Assembly (NCBI GenBank): GCA_025526995.1
Contig: JAHLKG010000001.1
Span: forward strand, 930,001-994,000
DNA length: 64,000 bases
Direction of reading: 5' to 3'
DNA from: Powellomyces hirtus
Taxonomy: Eukaryota > Chytridiomycota > Chytridiomycetes > Spizellomycetales > Powellomycetaceae
Position 1 is the stretch's first letter. Every line of letters begins with the position of its first letter. Positions 22,081 through 34,000 of the stretch are shown in pieces. The notes beneath the pieces are model-generated. The model made no database searches. It was given only the letters and a program-made list of their open reading frames with translations, and was not told where the DNA came from. The position numbers were made by a program, and so were the translations under genes.

Positions 22081-23149
22081 CTAGTAGTCCAGTTCACCAT
22101 TATCTTCTCGTTGACTGGCTTCTCCTTCGCTGTCCTCGTCATCGAAGTACCGATCCATAGCATCGCTATTCATTTGCGAGAAATCCAGATCGACGTCGTT
22201 GTCGACAGGCGTATAGTCGAATTCCGTATCCAGGCCGTCCAAGAACCTACGGATCATTAATTCCCTGTACTCTTCTTCCAAACCTCCGCGTTTGGCACTT
22301 GATTTCATCCCGTCCATTTCCCCATCCTCTCCCGGCTTTTCCGCTTCCTCCTGCTCATCGTCTTCCTCTTCCTCATCGTCCGTGTCATACTCGACGATGC
22401 CTTGCTCTTCCTCGCGCACAGACCGGTCATAGTCTTCGTAGATTCGATCCACGAGCGGGATGTCTTCGGGAAATTCTCCAACACGTGGCGGGGGGAGTCG
22501 AGCGTTCGGTCGGCGGTATTCGACGAGGAGAGCATGTGGTGCGCGGGCGTCCAGGGCGTCGAGACTGAAAGCGTCAGCTCCAGATGGAGTGGAGAGATAG
22601 TTCAAGCTGCCGTGGTGAAGGGAAGGTCAGCGAGAGGCGAAGGATGGTAGCGGGGTAAAGCGCACAAAGCAACGGAAGTGGACCAACCGTCGGTTCCTCC
22701 TTTGTGTATCAGTGATGGATGTATGGACTCCTATGGTGTAGTGCTTGATCCAATGTTGCACCTCATATTCGTCTACCGCAACAAGGCAAATCAGCATACT
22801 ACTCGCAAATGCGCTAATTGGTACCTTCGGTGTAACATACCGGGCATTCCCGCAAAGAGTGCAAAATCGTCGGGCTGGAGATAACTGCCCCATTTTTCTG
22901 CGAAACAAGTAAACGTCAATCTTCGGATTTCGAGCTCAAATAAACGATCATTTTTTGTTTCGAGTTACCAAGGAATAGCGCTGTGTCCCGCAACAGCAGT
23001 GCAGTAAGCTGTTCCTCTGAAGGTGCTGTCAGGGTCGGCGGTGCGATGGCGTTGTGTGGTGGCTCTTGCCGAAGCTGGTGGTGTGGCAGCTGGGAAGGAA
23101 GAGCGGCAGACACTTTTGCGACCAGTCGTTCTGCTGCTTCCGGTTCCAT
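22081..23149 (-). CDS. CCDC97: CCDC97-domain protein
   Basis: Predicted 282-aa acidic protein from exons 23149-22969, 22897-22841, 22772-22688, 22606-22081; all phases close. The second exon gives a conserved EKWGSYLQPDDFALF block and the third DEYEVQHWIKHY, both landmarks of the CCDC97 family; the third splice restores NRRLNYL. The C-terminal third has a Glu/Asp-rich run and then the family signature YRELMIRRFLDGLDTEFDY. Human CCDC97 is reported with the SF3B part of the U2 snRNP, so a splicing-related nuclear role is inferred, not shown. Head-to-head with EI24, 200 bp between starts. Confidence 0.75.
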
Positions 23150-23349
23150 TGGAGCGAAACACTGTCATTGAATTTTGGGTTCCAAACAAGCGCAAGTCTA
23201 ACTGCAAAGAAAACGCGTGACACATCACTTCCCTGAATTCCGCCACTTCCGCCACGTTTGACCTTGCAATACCGGTACTCATTAACCCATTGCCTGACCC
23301 TAGTACAACACGAGCCCGCCGCCGATAGCTGCATTACAGAAGTAGTTGT
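23150..23349. promoter_or_regulatory. Shared divergent promoter, CCDC97 / EI24
   Basis: 200 bp between two opposed ATG codons, so both transcription starts must fall here. No specific element recognised. Confidence 0.45.
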
Positions 23350-24875
23350 ATGGATCCCCCACCACTTCGCTCCTCCTTACGGAAGACGAGACAGTCCAAA
23401 ACACCCACAGCTTCGTCACCGGACCTGTCACCACGCGCGGGGCAGAGAAATGCGGATGCCGGCAGCTCCGGAGAAGCGCTGAAAGATGGCCCAGCTAAAC
23501 AAGCCACAAGTTCGCCGGCAACGCTTTCGGAAGCTTTGGCATTCCATGGGCGATGCGGGTATCAGGGAGTCAAGGATGCATTTGCATGGCCTGCGGCGCT
23601 CATTGCGATATATGGGTATGCGCCAGCCCGGACTCAACGCCCTTTGTTTGGGGCAGCAGAGGGAACAACCTCTGACATGAGAATGGAACTATAAGACCCT
23701 CAACCTGACACTCATGCACCTCTACCACCTTCTGTCATTCGCATCTTAGCTCAAAAACCATCCAAGTGAACACCTTCAAATGTTTTCTTCTCAACGGGCT
23801 TATCTTCCTCGGCTCCATTTTTGTGTTCGACTATGCGATCCTCCCCATTTCTCGTCTGCTCCGCAGCTATGCCGGAATCCACCCATCCCCGAAAGACCAT
23901 ACTTCGGATTTGTTTGATACCCTGTTCAGCATGACCTACTCTGTGAGTCGCCTCTTGTGATGAACCGCTACGTGACGTGGCGCTGATGGGACTTCACCCT
24001 TGCAGATCCTATGGGTTTACCCGATATATGTTCTGAGTTTCATATTGAATGCGATCTGGTATCAGCGGATAGCTGATCGTTCGTACCGTGTGCAAGTTGG
24101 GAAGCCGGTCTCGACGCCTTTCACTTACGAGAGGTGAAGTAGACTATCACGTTCATCGTTGCTTCCCACCCCTTGATGCCGCCCCTAACACTTGCCCCCA
24201 CTCGTTCGTTGAACTAGACTCGTGAAAACGCTCACAGATGAAGCGTACCGTGGCCTGCTTCTCTTCAACTTTCTCATCCAATCGCTCGCAATCTACTTCC
24301 TCCCATACGCGGGCCCGCCACTAAGCTTCATCTGCTTTTGCTGGACCGCGAGTTTCTATTCGTTCGAGTATAGATGGGCCAACAAAGGATGGTCGCTCCA
24401 GCAGAGAGTCGATCATTTTGAGTCACATTGGGCTTACTACATTGGGTTTGGTGAGTGAAAGCCAATCCTTGGTGCTGGCTGGGCATGCCATGCATATGTT
24501 GGTCCCGAGTCAATGGATGTGCTGACCAGTGGCTCTTTTCTATCTTTGCAGGATTGCCGGTCACCGCTCTCACATTCTTCTTTCCGCAATTCATCAGCCA
24601 GGGTCTGTTTGCCCTGCTGTTTCCAATGGTAACTGTCCTTCAGCGACATCCTTACCGACCTTAAAGAGATACTCTTACTGATCCAACCTCCCTTCTGATT
24701 TGCACAGTACATCATCATGTCGAACCGTGCCCACCCGATTCCGAAACAAGGGCAAAACATCAAATCCAGGTTTGTCCCGCAACGCCTCCCGATATTCAGG
24801 TTTGCCGTGCGGGCAAACATGTGCTGCATTCGTACCATCGTTGCGCGCACTCGCTCTGCTTCTGCAAAGCGATGA
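23350..24875 (+). CDS. EI24: EI24 family ER membrane protein
   Basis: Predicted 354-aa multipass protein. Exons: 23350-23615, 23750-23942, 24006-24133, 24218-24450, 24552-24628, 24708-24875; phases close. The N-terminal 75 residues are Ser/Pro-rich and soluble. Hydrophobic segments follow: LLNGLIFLGSIFVFDYAILP, ILWVYPIYVLSFILNAIWYQ, LLFNFLIQSLAIYFLPYAGP and LFALLFPMYIIM. The motif SFYSFEYRW and the following HWAYYIGFGLP are EI24 signatures. EI24 is an ER protein linked to autophagy and to ER-mitochondria contacts in animals. The C-terminus is Arg-rich; a gt at the last exon's KSR codon could be a further donor, but the open frame reads through plausibly. Confidence 0.82.
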
Positions 24876-25425
24876 AAAACCATACGGCTGCTTGCTCAAC
24901 TCCTTCACGTGGCTCCTCGCCCCTCATCAATTGACTATCCGTCACGAGGAGTCCCCGAATCTGCTCTTAGGTGCACATCAAGTTCGCATCCGCCTTCCTG
25001 ACATGCTTGATAACTAACCGCCACCGGCATAAGACACCACTCCAACTTCCTTGTACATAACTAGTTTGCTCTAGACTTTCATGAGCCACGTTTTGCGATT
25101 TTGCAAAGTCTACTTTTTTGTTTAGGGAACTTAGATATACAAAAAAAAAGAACAGGAATAAATGTCTAAGACTAACAATAAGAAACAAAATTACAAAAAA
25201 AAGTGCACTAGACACATAGGTAAGAACGGGGGATTAGAGATAGGGTCCGGGGTAAATCAAAGAGTACAATGTCTCATCTATGGAATATTCGAGGGAGGGA
25301 GAGAAGCAACTGATTTGTAACGACCAAAACGTCCGCAAAAAAATTAGGGCTCAATGAGAGTCAGTATATCAGTGCCAGGAATTTCTCAAGATCAGTTGAA
25401 GACTGATCTTGACGTTTTTGTGAAT
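24876..25425. other. Convergent intergenic spacer
   Basis: 550 bp between the EI24 stop and the stop of the GH26-like gene. A-rich tracts at 25140-25150 and 25195-25202; otherwise featureless. Probably 3' UTRs. Confidence 0.5.
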
Positions 25426-27414
25426 CTACGCTGGAGGGCCGCCCACAACAGGAGCTCCGACACCCTCTGTAACTGCGGGACCCGCGGGGGCTTCGGGTTC
25501 CACGGGATCGGCGACTGGGACGGTAGGCGGCGTGACGGGGGCAGTCGGAACGGCAGGTGTTGGCGCGGGCTCAGCAACTGGAAGTGTAGGCGTGGGAACG
25601 GGGCTAACCACGACAGGTGCGGGAATGACTGATGTAGGAACAGGAACAGCTGGTATGGGCGCCACTAATGTGGGAACGGGAGCTGGGACAGGTGGGGTGG
25701 GAACCTCAGGAATATAAGCGGGAGGAGGTTGCACCGTTCCTGGAGCAGGTGGTGGGACAACCGGATTCGCCGGAACCGCAGCAGTAGGCGCGGTGCGGGC
25801 CGGGACAGGCGGGAGGGGTGCAGGCGCACCGGCGACAGCTTTGACGCCGATGGCGCCCGTGCAGGTCAAACTCAGACTGTCTCCCCAGAGCAGCTCATTG
25901 CCCATCGTGTTTAGATGAGCGGTGTATCCAGCAAGGACGGCAGGGTTGTTGGTGTAAGACCAGTCGGAAACCGGCGACACTGGCGGGTTCTCCGGTTTTT
26001 GTTCTTCGAAATTGACAATCATTTTCAAGAGAGGCAGGCTGGCGAGAGTGTTCAGATTCAAGGTTTCTTCCCACCAAGCTTGTTTGACGGCGAGTTCGTC
26101 GGGGCCGGCGACATTTAGATGGAATCCTGGACCAGACTCAGAGATGGCAACTGGCTTGCCCATATCTTCTCCGAATCGTTTGTAAAAGTCGCGGCTGTTG
26201 GAAGGTGAACTGATAAGCTGATTTGGTATCTGCGGAGAATGACAAAGACAACTTACACAGCGGCATTGGTGGCGGGGTCAACGTTATACGCGGCTAGGTT
26301 GGTACCTCGGAGGTAGTCCACAAAGTACCCCGGAGTCGGAACCTCGTTAGGGCCACCGTCTTGGTAGTAGTACAAAGACAAACCAACCCAGTCAACATAA
26401 TCCGGTCCAGGCCAGTACGGCATGTACGGGTCATCAGCCGGATCGACTTTCCCGTTGTTGTTGGTGTCCAACAACCGCAGATCATCTGCTCCGGCAGTCG
26501 TCCATGGGCTCTGAGCCGTGTCGCCGGGAGCAGTGTTGAAGGGGTAAGCTATAGCAACGTTGGGTGACCACAACATGGCTGTTCAAGATTGACAACTTGT
26601 GAGCAATGATTGAAACAAACAAATGCAGCCCTCGCGGACGGGGCTGGAAAGCGTCAATGTACCTGTCGTTGTAGTGCCTTGGTGCACAGCATCAGCCATT
26701 CGTCTGAACATGTCGATGTAGTAAGTTGGCCTGTAGCCGTACATTGTCCATTCGCCGTTCATTTCGTGACCGAAACGGAGGATGATTGGTACACCAAGGT
26801 CGTTCAATTCCCTGAGTTTCTTGACGACCACAGCAATTCCGGCATCCGTCAATCCCCCAAGGGCGCCGATGGGCTCGAGAGTTAAAGCCAGTATGCCACC
26901 AACTTCCCTGACCTGCTCCCCGTGCCAACTGAGCATCTCGGGACTTGGGTCGAATGGTTGCACAGGGTCGTTGGTCATTCTCATGAATGCGTTGCTGTTG
27001 AGCGTAACATTGTTAGATCAAGGAAGGGCGCAGTCGGATGGATATAAAGACCCATGTGGCTTCTGTAACTTACTAAACTGATGGTTTGCGACCCAGCTTC
27101 TTCTGGATATCTGAAGGAAGGTTGCCATCAGCGGTCCACTCCAATGAGTAACCCATCAGCACACCAGCAGGTGGCTCAAGCCTGCCCAACCTCGCGTCTC
27201 CTGCAGTGCAACCGGAACTGCCTGGAATGCGATTCGGACCATTGCCGATGGGAATGTTGAGGTCGGTCGCCGGGGGCTTCGCGGGCGGGTTTTTGTGCAT
27301 GTCGTAGACTCGGTATGACATGAAGGCCATGAAGCCAACGGCCAACGAGACGGCGAACAAGGCCTTTGTGTAGAACAATATGCTACAGCATGCCCGTCTT
27401 GATACGTGACCCAT
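25426..27414 (-). CDS. Membrane-anchored GH26 beta-mannanase-like glycosidase
   Basis: Predicted 587-aa type II membrane protein. Exons: 27414-27074, 26994-26663, 26578-26257, 26194-25426; phases close. Residues about 13-38 are a transmembrane anchor (FYTKALFAVSLAVGFMAFMS) after a short basic N-terminus, so the enzyme faces the wall. The catalytic domain shows GH26-like landmarks: LRFGHEMNGEW (Glu near residue 188 as acid/base), MLWSPN, YVDWVGLSLYYY, and AISESGPG (Glu near 350 as nucleophile). GH26 enzymes mostly cleave beta-mannans. About 130 C-terminal residues are a Pro/Val/Thr/Ala-rich tail with PVPTP-like units, probably O-glycosylated. A calcium-binding-like D-x-N-x-N-G-x-V-D (DTNNNGKVD) lies inside the domain. 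Substrate is inferred. Confidence 0.75.
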
Positions 27415-28553
27415 TGTGCTTGTTGGTGAGTGCTCAAGGTTCAGGGTCCCCGCGGACTAACAGGTGCTGATACGACGAGAGACGAAGGGCGATAGCGGCA
27501 ACTCAGCGGCTTTTGCAAAACCGTCGTGGTTCTCAGACTTGGGAGTAGCAGGGTATGATTGTAGCAACAGCCGTTTTTTGTCTAACTACGGTATAGTATG
27601 ATTGTTGGTGGTTGAGATTGTTGGATGGGATTGTAGATACGCTTGTCCCTGTATATCTACTGGTAGTTGGGACCTCCGCACCGCCACAAACTTGAACGCA
27701 AATCAGAAATCAAAACTTTAAGCAAAGATGAGGTACAACGTCGCCTTCGCCCGCGGGTGCCAGTGCCATTCATTTCAGTAAGACTCGAGTCGAGTAGTTG
27801 CTTGGCGCAATGACGCTTCTACACAATTGTACGCGCACACAAACAACCCACTGCGACTTGAAATCGGCGCCCCGCGTCTCCTGCGCGTTTCACCTCATCA
27901 GGAACGCGAAAACTTTCGCGCATCTGATCCTTATTCTAGCCGCACTACTGTGATGTGGACTGTGATGTGGACTGGCGCTTTGCACAGATCACCTCCATAT
28001 CAAGTCCCTATCGTCGTCGACTGGGGTTGTCAACTGATCGTCAAAGGTTGAAGGGTCATAAATATCCCCGGTTCGCCTCACCACTAGATGGCTTCTGAAT
28101 GGGGTTTCTGACCCTGGGAGGGTCCATCCTCAAGCAATGGGCAGGTTCGCAGACATCCATCAGGACGACCAGAGCCATGCATGTTATGCACATAGTCCTC
28201 TCGATCTCGCCCCGCAAGGGTGCATGTTCGCGTGCCGGACGGGACGGTTTGCAACGCCGCTTGCTCTATTTCATATGATTTCGCCCTTTCCAGCTCAGAT
28301 GGCATGAATGTGGCCTCGGGTTTGAAGACGATGGCATAACCTCGCAGAAGAAGGGAGGCAACTGTTTCTGCGGTGACTCGCCCTCGTCTCAAGAGTAACC
28401 TTAATTTAGCATGAGTCTCCGATGATCGCGCAGTCACCTGAAAGACGATGGTTTCGTTTGAGACCGCGGAATTCCATTGTGCAAATTCCGAGAGTATACT
28501 GTGGGGGCACTTGGCGGTGACCAGCATTCACAGAAGGACTGCTTACGCTCAGA
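27415..28553. other. Intergenic region upstream of GH26-like and DNAJC11
   Basis: 1.1 kb between two divergent starts. Near 27949-27975 the 12-mer gtgatgtggact is tandemly duplicated. A weak ORF (28084-28527, -) ends 26 bp before the DNAJC11 ATG. Otherwise nothing recognised. Confidence 0.4.
28084..28527 (-). CDS. Hypothetical protein (weak)
   Basis: 147-codon ORF with an ATG start, divergent from DNAJC11 with only 26 bp between starts. The first half (LLLRRGRVTAETVASLLLRG) could be helical and basic; the second half is unstructured. No family recognised and no intron evidence. It may be a chance ORF in the DNAJC11 promoter. Confidence 0.3.
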   Translation of the reverse strand: MLVTAKCPHSILSEFAQWNSAVSNETIVFQVTARSSETHAKLRLLLRRGRVTAETVASLLLRGYAIVFKPEATFMPSELERAKSYEIEQAALQTVPSGTRTCTLAGRDREDYVHNMHGSGRPDGCLRTCPLLEDGPSQGQKPHSEAI

Positions 28554-30796
28554 ATGTCTGCATCCGGATTGCCAGCAGATCCATATAGCGTCTCGGGCTC
28601 CGAGAGACGCTCGTCAGAGACTGAAGACGCCCTTTACGAAGATGACCTGGAGACCGCCGAAGAGCGAATTGAACGAGAAAACGCCCCTGCGGCAGTCGAC
28701 TATTATGCAGTGTTGAATGTCGAACGCACCGCATCAGAGGAAGAAATTAAGAATGCATTCCGGCGACTGGCTCTAGTCTTCCACCCGGACAAAATTCATT
28801 TGCAGGAGGACAAGGTTGCTGCCGAATCCAAGTTTGGGGAGATACAAAAGGCCCATGATATATTGAGCAATCCTGCCAAACGACACATCTATGATACGTA
28901 TGGAGCAGAGGCGGCAGAAACCTCATGGGAAGTTGGCGCACGTGGTCAGAGTCGGGAAGATATACGCGCAGAGTATGAGCGCCAGAGTCGCCTGCATCAG
29001 GAGATGGCGGCGGAAACATTGGCAAAATCAAAAGGGGAAATCCACCTGAGCCTCGACGCCTCGCAAATATTCGATCCTGATGTCCGTCGTAGCCGCCACC
29101 GCAGGAGATTGCCTTTGGGACGATTTGAACCTGAGGTGGAGACTTCGCGCGGATTTGCTGATCTTCTGCATTGGCCGGAAGTTACGCAGGCGTTGGTGAA
29201 GCATTCCTGGGAGGTAAGCGACGAAAGCGTCGTGAAGATTATTGGAAAATCAAATGACCTACTCTTCTTCGTATTGACCCCTTTCCAGACGCAACTCACT
29301 CAACAGACTGGGCTCGTCGTGCAAGGCGACGTAATGGCGCGTAATGGAATTGGAGTAGGAAATGTCACCGGTCTTCTGCGACACGTTGTGTCTCCAATGA
29401 TGTGGGGCGAGGTCTCCGGAACAGTAGGCCAAGCACCGTCAGCGCAGGCAAAAATCGTCAAGAACTTTTCCCCAAACAGGTTTGTTAGGATTGTCACAAC
29501 GTTTATCGACAAACTTAAAGCACGACTGAGTCTCCTCTCCCGCTTAGTTTTGCGACATTGACAGCCACTGGCACTACCCTTTCTGCTCCACCAACGTTAA
29601 TCGCGTCTCTTGGTCGTAAGATCTCCTCGACGCTGACCGGATACTTGACCTATCAAACTGGAGAGTGGCAACTGGGCCCGTGGGGCGCCGATCAAGACTT
29701 CTATCACCGAAGTGCCTGTTCGCTGGGCTTGATGCGACGAATGGATCGCTCCACATGGAACACAGATCTGCAAGTGGGCCTTGCCACATCACACCTCAGC
29801 TTTACATACTTCAGAACGCTGCCCCGCAGCATTAGGGGTCGTGTTTCTGTCGTCTTGTCCACCACAATGGGCGTACAGTGCTCCATTGCTGGCGACAAGA
29901 AAGTCAACAAGTACACCCGCGTGGGTCTGGGAGTCGAATGCGCGAGTCTGGGCGGTGTAACACTGCGAATGAAGCTCGCGCGCCTAGGTCAGAGATTCGT
30001 CATTCCCATTATGCTCACGCCGCAGTTCAATCTGCGACTCGCAGTGTGGGCTACTGTCGTGCCCATTTGCAGCTCGTTTTTGCTCGATCGGTTCTACTTG
30101 GGACCCCGTCGGAAACGACGATTGGCAGACAAACTGTCCCAGGTCCGGGCTGCCAACGCCGAACTCTTCAGTCAAAGACGGAAAGAAGCCGAAGATGCCG
30201 TCAGGATCATGAAAGACTCGGTTCTGCGGAAATTGGAAATTGAAGAGGCCAAGAATGGGCTGATCATCGTGGAGGCTCTATACGGCAAGCTGCCACCATC
30301 GAACCTGTCACCCATACAGGCTCTCTCCATGCAGGGCATCCGTTCCATGTTTGAGCACCTTGGCACCTCCACCGATTCATTGTTGGAGACTCCGACCCAA
30401 CCCGAATACATTGATGTCACGGTAGCAGTCCAATCTCTAGTATACTCGTCACAGCTGCACGTCAGTGGCGGTCACTCGAAGGTAAGCCATATCAGGAATA
30501 CTGTCAGAGCTTGTAACCTGTATATTATGTTTCGGTCTCACATTGTGTTTTGGAAACTTCAGGCCAACGTGATTGGGTTCTATGACCCGTGTTGGGGCGA
30601 AGCAAAGCGACTACGTGTCACTTACAAATACCAGGGCAAGCTCCATCAGGTGGAAGTGGATGACCACGCCGCCGTCGCAGCCCCACTTCGAGGTACGTAG
30701 GATTGTCGTCATATTGCAGAATCAAGCGCTGAGTTCCGTTCTTCAATTTATACAGCCCACATTGTCTCGGACAATGCCGATACTCGCACCACATAA
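28554..30796 (+). CDS. DNAJC11: DNAJC11-like mitochondrial J-domain protein
   Basis: Predicted 651-aa protein. Exons: 28554-29213, 29289-29479, 29548-30481, 30563-30692, 30756-30796; phases close. The J domain (about residues 48-120) contains VFHPDKIH with the HPD triad that stimulates Hsp70. The long C-terminal part matches DNAJC11: beta-rich middle, GQRFVIPIMLTPQFNLR, a hydrophobic ATVVPICSSFLLDRFYLGP, a helix RKEAEDAVRIMKDSV, and the C-terminal DUF3395 block with GFYDPCWGEAK and GKLHQVEV. DNAJC11 associates with MICOS/SAM at the outer mitochondrial membrane and affects cristae shape. The 75-nt first intron has no in-frame stop and is a multiple of three. The last intron (gtacgt donor at 30693) replaces an early stop at 30700 with a short tail. 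Confidence 0.85.
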
Positions 30797-31015
30797 ATAG
30801 CATTTCTAACTTCTATCTTTATCTTTGCACATAACTCCATGGGTCGAGGACAGAAAAGACCCAAAAGAAGTGCTGCGCCCAGCCAACGTTTCTTTTTCCG
30901 TCACATGGAAAGTCTTCTCCCCCTCCCATCAACTGTTACATATAGACACATCATCTCAAATTCATGTGTGCCAGCGCACGTACCATTCGCGGTGGGCTGG
31001 TAGAGAACGTCTATC

Positions 31016-34000
31016 TCAAGAATTTATTACCACCGCCTCTTTCATTTCCTGTAATATGGTGTCCCGATATCTCAGCTCCAGTTCCTTCATGAACGCAAGA
31101 TGGGCACCGGCGCTGAACGTGGCGCCGACTGCCTCTGCCTCGTGGAGATAAGTGATCAGTTCGTGGTCCCGCGTTGCCAGAAGAACATCCGGGGTAATGT
31201 GACGGAGTAGGGCGATGCAAAAGTAGATTTGGTAGTCGATTCCGAATGACATGGACAGGAGCAGATAGTTGGCAATCTCGGGTAGTGGAAGCGTGTTCCA
31301 AAACATTTCTCGCATCCACCGCTGTGATATCTGTAGTGGGATGTGTTGCAAAGCGATTAGTCCGTCATACGGCACTGCCCATTCTGTCGACTTTCGTGTC
31401 GATGGGGCGAGATACTATCGTTCTCTCTCATTCAAAAGCACACGGGTTTTTGGCAAAACGAACCTGACTCGGCGTACACCCGCTCAACGTAAACGCGGAA
31501 AAAAGACTAGGCAGTTCCGCCTCCGCAATGTATTCCACCATGTGACAGCACGTCGAGTACAGTAACGGGATGTCCTGACGATGCGGGAGCAGCAGCGCTG
31601 ATCGGTGGGACCGTTGTGGCCACAAGTACATGGACGGCATGTATCCGATGATGTGACTGAGGAAATCCAACGTCGGGCCAGGCTGGCCCCCAATGAGAAT
31701 GAACACGGTCGCCAAGAACCAGTCGTAGCCACTGAATGCAATTGTGACAGAGGTGGTAGTGGTGGTGGAGGGGGTTGCGCCGGCGGGGGTTGAGCATCCC
31801 AATACGTTTTCCGAGATCTGGTGTGGTTTGATCAGTTTCCGGCACTCGCACAAGACCTGCACCAAATTTGTCTGCAGTTGTTCTTCGCTGAGCCCTGGTA
31901 TGTGCCGTTTCGCATATCGCACCGCGAGCAATGTCGCAATGTTGTCGTACCCAGACGGCTTTGTCTCCGGTGACGATGTCGCTTTTACATCATCGGGCTT
32001 TTGGTTGGGTTCTCCAACAGGTGTCCACCCAAGAACCGCTCGATCAGCTTCGGGCATGTGTGTGATGGTCTTCACGATCCGAGGCAGAAGACGGAACAAC
32101 TGCTGGCTTTGCACCCCTTTGCCGGACGTAGACGACGAATTGCCAATGCCTTTGGCAAGTGCCTCTTGGATATGCAAGATCCAGTTGGCTCCATGGGTGA
32201 CTTTAGCCAAGAGCGCATTCAGTTGTTTCTGCACCTCCACAATCACAGGTTCCGGCTTGATCGGACCAATGTCAGGGCAATAGTAATCGGTTCGCAACTG
32301 AGCGTGGTGCGGCTCTTTAAGCGCTTCCTGCAAGTTTGTTGGCGGGAGGCGGCGCTCTCCAGGCCCTCCCATAGTGTGAGTCGCCACGTAAATAAATTTA
32401 CGGAGGAGGGAAGTCTCGTCAATGATTTCCGCATACGACGCTTGCGTGGACAACAGCGAATCGCGAAACTTGTATCGCTCTTGCAACAGGACGTACGAGT
32501 CCAGAGATGATGTCGCCAGCATCAAGATCTTGAGTGCGATCAACTGCGACTCGTCGTATCGGCCAGGGGATGGTTCATGGCCCGTGTTGGCATTCGCATT
32601 AAGCAGGATGCTCCGCATCAAGAAGTCTAGCGTGTTCCTCCCCGACGTGGACTGCTCTGCCTCAATGATGGCTACAAGGCCCGGGAAGGACGCTAGTACT
32701 TTGAGCAGATTGCCAACAAGCTTTTTGGCGAGATGGTCATCGAGAGGCTCAATGTGCGGCACTGCGACGCTGACGGTGTCATCGTGCTCTAGCAGCGCCC
32801 ACATGTCGGAGAAGAAGAGCTGGAAGAGACCAGAGGAGTATAGCGCTTGCATTCCACTTTTGGTAGTGGAGATTTGCGATACTAGGAACCCGTATCCAAA
32901 CTTGTCGCATTTGCTCACTTGCATCTTTTTTTCGTACCTGCCAACATAAGGCAAGCAAGTCGTGAATCCAACGACAACAAATTATAGCATCGCAAGCGGT
33001 TTGCCAGAGTTGAGGATTGCGACCACCTACCTATGTGCCATATACGCTACACAAGGGTTCATTGACCCACTCAACTGAAGCAACAACACGCCTTTCGGCG
33101 TCCCCGCAAAGTTCAACAGATTATCCACGGCCATGGGATGCCATTTCTTGCTCAACGAGTCTGCTGACCTGTCCGCATCGCGCAGCCAGTTTTCGTCTTT
33201 CAGGGTTGTTGCGAGCGTCATGTGGAGATCATGGCGCTGCAAATGTCGGAGTCCCTCGCAAGTGCGATATAGCTGTTGGAGAAAGAATACGTAGGCACCC
33301 AATACTTTAACCTGCTGACGAGAAATGGGACCGGCTGTCACTGCTCGCTTCACAAACGCGGCGACGGTTTCTAAAATATGGGGCTCGGTCTGGCTTTGTT
33401 CCGCTGACGTTGTACTGGCTTCTTTGGGATCCTGGGCTTTCGCTTTGGCTTCTTGCTCCAAAAGATACTTTCGTCCAACGTAGGTAGCAGCAATGTTCGA
33501 GAGAGTCTCAGCAACGTCCAGCAACGATTCCGGGTCAATCTCAGTCGTTCCCTTCTTTTCCGCGGTCGCAAGTCGTAACGGTTCCAGGAGTTCACAAAGC
33601 ACGGCATTCTATAGTATAGGCGATCAGGGCAATCAGAAATCCCCTCGATCACGCACGTGTTGTTAAAGCATGACCCACCTCTAACAGTCGTTGATCGAAT
33701 ATTTTATCTGTCACAGTAATCTCTCTCAAGAGCCTTACAATGAACCGCGAGAGCTTCAGTGCTTCCAGATTCTGTCCTCGTGATCTATCTTCCTCCGCAT
33801 ACATGCTGAATGTTGTTCGCGGACAATGGCACATGAGCCTAATCAGGATGTTGGTCATTGCCGGCAGAGACAATGATGAGCTGGGATCGGTTGCTGGTAT
33901 TTTGGAAAGCTCGCCCGAACTTCCGAAAGACTTGCCGAGAATGTTCTTTAGCGCTGGCACGATTCCACTGCCCAGGGCCTCGGTCAAATCAATCGGAAAG

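Noticed and set aside
25532..25717. Gly/Thr/Val-rich + strand frame
   Set aside because: Mirror of the Pro/Val/Thr tail of the GH26-like protein on the minus strand.
31744..32949. Several + strand frames of about 170-180 codons
   Set aside because: Antisense shadows of the large TBC1D32 exon, which has clear family motifs.
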